9,433 nucleotides of DNA from contig NZ_JAKJSQ010000103.1 in the NCBI RefSeq assembly GCF_050337105.1, positions 1 through 9,433 of the forward strand. The letters run 5' to 3'. Within the stretch, counting starts at the first letter, position 1, and each line of letters begins with the position of its first letter. Of the stretch, positions 4,804 to 9,433 are shown in pieces. Origin of the DNA: Aliivibrio_A kagoshimensis. GTDB taxonomy: Bacteria; Pseudomonadota; Gammaproteobacteria; Enterobacterales; Vibrionaceae. The position numbers were made by a program, and so were the translations under genes. The notes under the pieces were generated by a model. It was not told the origin of the DNA, searched no databases, and worked only from the letters and a program-made list of their open reading frames with translations.

Positions 4804-6966
4804 TTAACTTCTCTGTAGTTGAGAGAAAGCGCCTTCCCAAGCGTAGGTCTCCCCAGCAAACTCAACCGTATGAATATCTTGCTGCGCGTCTTCAACTTGG
4901 TTTGAGATACCATAGTGATAAGTGTTGCCAGAAGTAGTCTGAATGCGAACAACAGTCCCGACACGATTATGGCCCACAACAGAAACAGATTTAACTAGAC
5001 CACGAGCACCTACAGAAGCTTCGATAGACTCGTTAAAGTAACCGTGTGTTTCTAATACAGAAGCAAACACATGATTTTGACCAGATTGACGTAATATAAG
5101 TGCAGGTTCACTCTTAAGGTTGAAGTCTGGATCGTTAGCGCCAGTGCGAGCGAAAATGACTTCGCTACCTCTATTGGCACTTGTTACTAGGCTGTAGTAG
5201 CTGCTGTCGTGTAGCCAACTCACTAATGAACCTTCTTCGTTTATTTTTCCTGAAGCCACGTTCCATAGGTGCTGATAACCATTGTCCTCTCCTAGCGGCT
5301 TAAGCGAGTTTTCTATGTTGTAATCAAAATCCGTACGGATGATCTGACCAGAGTGGTGAACGGGCAGGTCATACTGATGCTCAGCGTCAGCTTCAATGCG
5401 GTATACATCAATCACTAGCGGCTTCTCGAACTCAGCAATTTCAGCAAGAATGACGCTGCGTTGCATATTAATGCCTGTATAGTACTCCGAAATAGTACCG
5501 CTCATGCCTTGTATAGACTCGTCATCTGCGATGAAGAAGTGCTTCTGTCCAAATTTCGACTCAGCAAGCGCTGTATCGAAATTGTTTTGAGTTTTCTGAT
5601 CTACTGTGACCGTGTTATGCGCAACAGTTTGTTTGCAGTAAGACTTGTTCTCCGGGATATAACGACCACCGAACTTAGGCTCAACGTTTACCCAACGACC
5701 GAAGCCGTAATCGTGCAGCACTTCGTGGCCTCGGTTAAATACGCTCAGGTGTAGGCCATCGTAATGTCCGTGGTCTAGTGCAGAATGGTATTGGTGGTCT
5801 GACCCATGTTGACCAAACCAGATCAACGCCATGGTGTCATCGTCTTGCTTGTCACGGTGACGAAGAATGCTTACTCCGCCTTTTTCGCCTTCAGGACCAT
5901 CGGTGACGAACAGGCTGCCCCAGTTGAATGCTTTGATGTCATCAGCTGCATCAACAGCGTCAGACAATGTCTTACCAGAAACGTGAACCCAAACATCTTG
6001 TTGGTGATCAGCCATGCCAAGCAAAGTTTCAGTCTGCTCGTAACGGTGGTAACACACAGATGTTGCCATAATAACGCCTTCATCGTTGATAGAGATTGTC
6101 TTCGATGAGTCGTTCAGAGCGGGCAATGTGCCATCAGGGAATGCCGTTTTGAATACAGCGTAAGACGTTGTTTTGATCACTGAGTCGTTGAATTCATAAA
6201 TACCAATTTCTGGCTGACGACGTTCAATCGCTTCTGCGAACAGATAAATTGGACGCAGAGAGAATCGGTGGTAATAAGGACCTTCCATGTAGTAGCCGTC
6301 TGGCGAAAACAGTTGGTCAAGTTGTGCTAAGAAACCGCCACTTACTTTGTCTAATTTCAAGCCGTATAACGCTTTATCTACAGACTCTTGGTCGTTGATC
6401 GCATAACCACAAATACCTACCGCTGCCACAGCCCATAGTCCGTGATTGTGTACGATATCGAAATCGTGTGCGTAAGTCACAACGAACATTTCGATCATTT
6501 GCTTCAGAAGATCATCTTCAATAAGACATTTTTGCTCTTCGGAGATTGTGTGGTAAATGCAGCTGTACGCACAAGAAGCGTAAAGCATCCACATGTTCTC
6601 ATTCAATGTTTGATGGAACAGCTTACCTGGTGGGTTAGAGTCACGGCTTACATTGCTTTCAAGTGTTGGGTATACCGTCGCATACGCTGTTAGCATATCT
6701 ACGATGTAATCACGGTACTTTGTTTCCTCAGTGATCAGAAATAAACGGCCCGCTAGATCCATATGGATGTAGTTTTGTTTGTGACGGTTATGCTCGTAAC
6801 CGCCGCCTTCTCCATGACCAGGTACTTCAATACCCGCTTCAGCCATGTAAGCGTCAGTTTGTTTAATATCACGAGTTAGTGCGTGACCTAATAGGCTATC
6901 CTTGCCAAGTTCTTTACGAAGCTCTGTGGCTTCTTCGAAGTTAAGTAAAAGTGGTTGATAGCTCAT
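4804..6966 (-). CDS. oalB: Oligoalginate lyase, polysaccharide lyase family 17 (second gene of operon)
   Basis: This 720-residue enzyme cleaves unsaturated oligoalginate exolytically by beta-elimination, giving monomers that become DEH. There is no signal peptide, so it should act in the cytoplasm. An N-terminal alpha-barrel alginate-lyase domain (about 60-330) holds N174-H175 in VHNHG and the GPYYH tyrosines (231-232). These correspond to the Asn-His pair and catalytic Tyr of Saccharophagus Alg17C. A heparinase II/III-like beta domain (about 380-560) holds DHGHYD (398-403), GGRY (R435), Y443 in NKSYCKQT and H450 in AHNT, again the expected active-site set. The start at 6966 is chosen because AGGGG lies a few bases upstream and the protein then aligns residue for residue with OalC from its first Met; an earlier in-frame start would overlap oalC. 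The ATG lies 2 bp after the oalC stop (TAATAATG), so translation is probably coupled. The assignment as OalB rather than OalC-like rests on gene order and is less certain than the family. Confidence 0.92.
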   Translation of the reverse strand: MSYQPLLLNFEEATELRKELGKDSLLGHALTRDIKQTDAYMAEAGIEVPGHGEGGGYEHNRHKQNYIHMDLAGRLFLITEETKYRDYIVDMLTAYATVYPTLESNVSRDSNPPGKLFHQTLNENMWMLYASCAYSCIYHTISEEQKCLIEDDLLKQMIEMFVVTYAHDFDIVHNHGLWAVAAVGICGYAINDQESVDKALYGLKLDKVSGGFLAQLDQLFSPDGYYMEGPYYHRFSLRPIYLFAEAIERRQPEIGIYEFNDSVIKTTSYAVFKTAFPDGTLPALNDSSKTISINDEGVIMATSVCYHRYEQTETLLGMADHQQDVWVHVSGKTLSDAVDAADDIKAFNWGSLFVTDGPEGEKGGVSILRHRDKQDDDTMALIWFGQHGSDHQYHSALDHGHYDGLHLSVFNRGHEVLHDYGFGRWVNVEPKFGGRYIPENKSYCKQTVAHNTVTVDQKTQNNFDTALAESKFGQKHFFIADDESIQGMSGTISEYYTGINMQRSVILAEIAEFEKPLVIDVYRIEADAEHQYDLPVHHSGQIIRTDFDYNIENSLKPLGEDNGYQHLWNVASGKINEEGSLVSWLHDSSYYSLVTSANRGSEVIFARTGANDPDFNLKSEPALILRQSGQNHVFASVLETHGYFNESIEASVGARGLVKSVSVVGHNRVGTVVRIQTTSGNTYHYGISNQVEDAQQDIHTVEFAGETYAWEGAFSQLQRS

Positions 6967-6968
6967 TA

Positions 6969-9173
6969 TTATTTCCCCTGCTCTGCAGTGTTTGCTACTA
7001 AAGTTGTTTCTACCGAGTAAAAGCCTGTCCAACAATATAATTTGCCGTTCAATTCTACGCTGTGTTCAGTACTATCAGTCGCGCCACGTTGGTTGCTGAT
7101 CATCACTGTCACATTAGATTTTTCTGTCGTAATCTCAATGACTGAACCTACACTCGTGTGAGCGACAACGTTGATGTTTTTCACAACACCACGTGCACTT
7201 ACAGATTGCTCGAGTTCTTCGTTAAAGTAACCGTGTGTTTCTAGAGCAGAAGCAAACAGTGTTGTTCCACCCTTGCTACGTAGAATGAACGCTGGTTCTG
7301 AACGTAAGTTGAAACTTGGGTCGTTTGCGCCAGTGCGAGTGAAGATGATTTCTTGGCTCTTATCCGAAGAAGAGGCGTTTGAGCTTGTTCCTAACCACGT
7401 ATAGTACGTATTGTTTTGTAACCAGCTTACTAGCGCAGTGCCAATAGTTTCACCACTTGCAACATTCCATAGGTGTTGATAACCATAGTCACTACCAAGC
7501 GTATTTAGCTCTTTGTTCGTTTGGTATTCAAAATTAGTGCGAACAATTTGGCCTTCATATTGATGAGAGTAGTCAAACTGGTGCTCACCTTCGCCGCTTT
7601 TTGAAGAATCTAAGCGGTATAGGTCTAACAATAGCGGAGATTCAAGTTCTTCAAGATTTAGCATGAACACGCTGCGTTGCATGTCAAAACCTTCGTAATG
7701 ATCGTTGGCAAATGCACTCATTCCGTTAATGTTCTCGTCTTCTACTTTGAAGAAGTGAGGTAAACCATGTACTGAGTCAGCACGTTCAACGTCAAAGCCG
7801 TTTTGACATTGTTCATCAATCGTTACTGTGTTGTGAGCAATAGTTTGACGAGCGTAGGATTTATTTTCGTCTAGATAACGGCCACCGAACTTTGGTTCAA
7901 TGTTAACCCAACGACAGAAACCGTATTCACGTAACACTTCTTGACCGCGGTTGAAGAAAGAAATACCCAAAGTGTCAAAGTTACCATGACCCATGCCATG
8001 TTGGCCATAGTTCATAACAAGTTGAGAAACATCGCCTTTTTTATCCTGCATACGGATAAAGCCTTGTGCCCCATTATCCCCCTCAGGGCCTTCGTTCAAT
8101 TCAGCACTTGGCCAAAAAGGCACGCCAATTTCTTGTTCATCTGAAGCCGCTTCGTATGCTTTAGACAACTCAAGACCACATGAATGCATCCACACTGCGT
8201 CTTGAATTTTCGCCATACCAAGAATGTTTTTATCAACGCCGTTTTCAAAAGAGTAATGCTTGCTGTAAACACTGACTGCAACCTGTACGCCCATGTCTGT
8301 GATGCCCATTGTACGAGAAGCATCATTGAGAGCCGGAAATTCGCCATTCGGGTACGCCGTTGCAAGCATTGCTTGAACGGTGTTACCAATCACGCCGCCT
8401 TTGTAGTTATAGATATCAACTTCAGGCATATGACGGTGAATCACTTCTGCGAATACGGCGGTTGGACGAATCGCGTAGCGGTGGTAATAAGGCCCCTCCA
8501 TGTAGTAACCAGAAGGTGCAAACAGTTGAGAAATTTGTGCTAAGAAGCCACCCGTGTCGTTACGGTCAATGCCGTATACTGACATTTCAAAGTACTCACG
8601 CTTGCCTATCGCTAGACCACAGATACCCACTGCGGCTACAGCCCAAATACCGTGGTTATGAATACGGTCGAAGTCGTGTGCATATTTAACCGTGAACATT
8701 TCTAGCATTGGTTCAAAAATACGAGACTCAATGTGATCACGTTGTTCTTGTGTCATTGTTGAAGCAACACAAGAGTAGGCTAAGCTTGTGAACATTAACC
8801 AGCAGTGCTCGTTCAGAATTTGATGGAACAAACGACCTGTTGGATTCGTGTTTTTCTGTTCGTGATAATCAAACGTTAGATATTTGTCTGCGTACACCTC
8901 TAGTAATGTTGTAACGAAGTCAGCGTACTTTTCCTCTTTGGTGATTAAGAACATGCGACCTGCTAAGTTCATGTAGGTGTAATTTTGCTTGTGGCGGTTA
9001 TGTTCGTAACCACCCGCTTCTCCGTGACCTGGAACATCAATCGATAAGCGCATGAACGCATCTAAGTCTTTGGCATTCGCCGCAATGGTCTTACCCATTA
9101 AGCTTGAGCAGCCCACTTCTAGATGAAGTTGCTCAATTTCTTCTTCAGTGAACAATACTGGTTTAGTTGTCAT
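6969..9173 (-). CDS. oalC: Oligoalginate lyase, polysaccharide lyase family 17 (first gene of operon)
   Basis: This 734-residue cytoplasmic PL17 exolyase (no signal peptide) is paralogous to the downstream gene along its full length. The N-terminal alginate-lyase domain shows N173-H174 in IHNHG and GPYYH (227-231). The heparinase II/III-like domain shows GHGNFD (395-400), GGRY (R432), Y440 in NKSYARQT and H447 in AHNT. All main catalytic positions known from Alg17C appear present, but the segment that is DHGHYDGLHL in the neighbour is GHGNFDTLGI here, which suggests a different subsite environment or chain-length or M/G preference. The start is placed at the ATG at 9173 with GAGGG about 11 bp upstream, because it aligns exactly with the Met of OalB. 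A TTG six codons earlier (9191) is in frame but has no ribosome site ahead of it. The gene leads the operon and is controlled from the 260-bp region to its right, which has CRP-like and operator-like sites. Confidence 0.92.
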   Translation of the reverse strand: MTTKPVLFTEEEIEQLHLEVGCSSLMGKTIAANAKDLDAFMRLSIDVPGHGEAGGYEHNRHKQNYTYMNLAGRMFLITKEEKYADFVTTLLEVYADKYLTFDYHEQKNTNPTGRLFHQILNEHCWLMFTSLAYSCVASTMTQEQRDHIESRIFEPMLEMFTVKYAHDFDRIHNHGIWAVAAVGICGLAIGKREYFEMSVYGIDRNDTGGFLAQISQLFAPSGYYMEGPYYHRYAIRPTAVFAEVIHRHMPEVDIYNYKGGVIGNTVQAMLATAYPNGEFPALNDASRTMGITDMGVQVAVSVYSKHYSFENGVDKNILGMAKIQDAVWMHSCGLELSKAYEAASDEQEIGVPFWPSAELNEGPEGDNGAQGFIRMQDKKGDVSQLVMNYGQHGMGHGNFDTLGISFFNRGQEVLREYGFCRWVNIEPKFGGRYLDENKSYARQTIAHNTVTIDEQCQNGFDVERADSVHGLPHFFKVEDENINGMSAFANDHYEGFDMQRSVFMLNLEELESPLLLDLYRLDSSKSGEGEHQFDYSHQYEGQIVRTNFEYQTNKELNTLGSDYGYQHLWNVASGETIGTALVSWLQNNTYYTWLGTSSNASSSDKSQEIIFTRTGANDPSFNLRSEPAFILRSKGGTTLFASALETHGYFNEELEQSVSARGVVKNINVVAHTSVGSVIEITTEKSNVTVMISNQRGATDSTEHSVELNGKLYCWTGFYSVETTLVANTAEQGK

Positions 9174-9242
9174 ATTCTTTGTCACCCTCAATAAAGAGTT
9201 TATCTGTTTACACTTTGGTTAAATTTCCCAATTGCACATAAA

Positions 9243-9268
9243 GTAATACAATATTAACTTTAATCATA
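9243..9268 (-). promoter_or_regulatory. Candidate oalC promoter and operator-like boxes
   Basis: On the minus strand AGGTATGATTA (9261-9271) contains a TATGAT -10-like hexamer (9263-9268) with no recognisable -35. It would give a leader of about 80 nt. Just downstream, ATATTGTATTAC (9243-9254) shares TATTGTAT with the dyads at 1164-1178 and 4459-4473. Both boxes lie where a repressor would block initiation. The absence of a -35 fits an activator-dependent promoter. Confidence 0.45.
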
Positions 9269-9285
9269 CCTATTCATCGCAAAAT

Positions 9286-9301
9286 GATGATCGGAATCAC
9301 A
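9286..9301. promoter_or_regulatory. CRP-like site near the oalC promoter
   Basis: GATGA-N6-TCACA matches eight of ten bases of TGTGA-N6-TCACA. Its centre is about 38 bp upstream of the start predicted from the TATGAT at 9263-9268, close to a class II activator position, which would explain the missing -35. The second half-site is perfect and the first is weak. Confidence 0.4.
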
Positions 9302-9392
9302 CTGCACAATATAAGCCATTGATAGATCTAATTAATAACAAGTACGGGGAGTATGTTAAGTTATTGATTTATTTGTGCCACATAAAGTATCA

Positions 9393-9408
9393 TTTGATCA
9401 ATATCACA
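9393..9408. promoter_or_regulatory. CRP-like site at the right edge of the window
   Basis: TTTGA-TCAATA-TCACA matches nine of ten core CRP bases and is set in AT-rich flanks. It is 220 bp from oalC, rather far, and may instead serve a rightward gene beginning beyond 9433, for which it would lie in a class II position if transcription begins near 9437-9442. Nothing else is recognised in 9302-9392. Confidence 0.5.
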
Positions 9409-9419
9409 CATTTCTAGAT

Positions 9420-9431
9420 ATATTGTATTAC
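9420..9431. repeat. 12-bp box inverted relative to 9243-9254
   Basis: ATATTGTATTAC (9420-9431) is the exact reverse complement of GTAATACAATAT (9243-9254), 165 bp away. Both contain TATTGTAT, the 8-mer also present in the dyads at 1164-1178 and 4459-4473. Paired distant boxes at both ends of a probably divergent intergenic region suggest a common regulator acting on oalC and on a gene to the right, possibly by looping. Confidence 0.5.
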
Positions 9432-9433
9432 AA

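Noticed and set aside
5461..6108. Two plus-strand reading frames of about 100 codons inside oalB
   Set aside because: They are antisense shadows of a strongly conserved enzyme, His/Cys/Val-rich with no recognisable motif.
6967..7035. N-terminal extension of OalB starting at 7035 inside oalC
   Set aside because: The extra 23 residues overlap the oalC coding end, lack homology to the paralogue, and a good AGGGG site precedes the ATG at 6966.
8096..8689. Overlapping frames on both strands inside oalC (97-119 codons)
   Set aside because: These are out-of-frame shadows of the lyase and no family resemblance was seen.
9174..9191. TTG start for OalC at 9191
   Set aside because: There is no ribosome site upstream of it, whereas the ATG at 9173 aligns exactly with the OalB start and has GAGGG upstream.

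Overview
The window looks like a chromosomal segment of a marine gammaproteobacterium, most probably a Vibrio of the splendidus clade. It is AT-rich between genes and carries an alginate-catabolism cassette: two PL17 oligoalginate lyases side by side, plus a 3-hydroxyisobutyrate-dehydrogenase-family reductase of the kind that acts on the alginate-derived keto sugar DEH. The genus is inferred from protein resemblance and gene content recalled from known Vibrio alginate loci. No rRNA, tRNA, IS element, CRISPR array or phage gene was seen.

Layout, left to right. Positions 1-152 are non-coding: a possible leftward promoter (31-58) and a clear minus-strand terminator (89-114). A FadR/FCD-type GntR regulator lies on the minus strand (153-872). 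A 428-bp divergent intergenic region (873-1300) holds promoters for both flanking regulators and a striking 13-bp inverted repeat. A second, paralogous FCD regulator (1301-2017, plus) is followed 65 bp later by a MATE-family transporter (2083-3441, plus). A hairpin at 3469-3503 separates the transporter from the convergent reductase (3563-4444, minus). Next comes a 359-bp non-coding stretch with the reductase promoter and operator, possible CRP and other sites, and a strong terminator for the lyase operon. The rest is a two-gene minus-strand operon, oalC (start 9173) then oalB (4804-6966), with a 2-bp gap between them. The upstream 260 bp contain CRP-like and operator-like sites.

Functional picture. 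The two lyases have no signal peptide and should degrade imported unsaturated oligoalginate to monomers in the cytoplasm. The monomer rearranges to DEH, and the reductase would turn this into 2-keto-3-deoxygluconate for the Entner-Doudoroff route, whose enzymes are not in this window. The two regulators are the obvious candidates for substrate-responsive control. The strongest regulatory evidence is an identical 15-bp dyad, ATACTATTGTATGAT, found exactly twice. One copy lies over the promoter of the second regulator (1164-1178) and one between the promoter and start codon of the reductase (4459-4473). Related TTGTAT/GGTATGA boxes lie upstream of oalC and at both ends of the window. The second regulator lacks one of the four predicted zinc ligands of the FCD effector pocket, which suggests the two paralogues have diverged in what they sense. 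The role of the MATE transporter in this locus is not explained by the known pathway.
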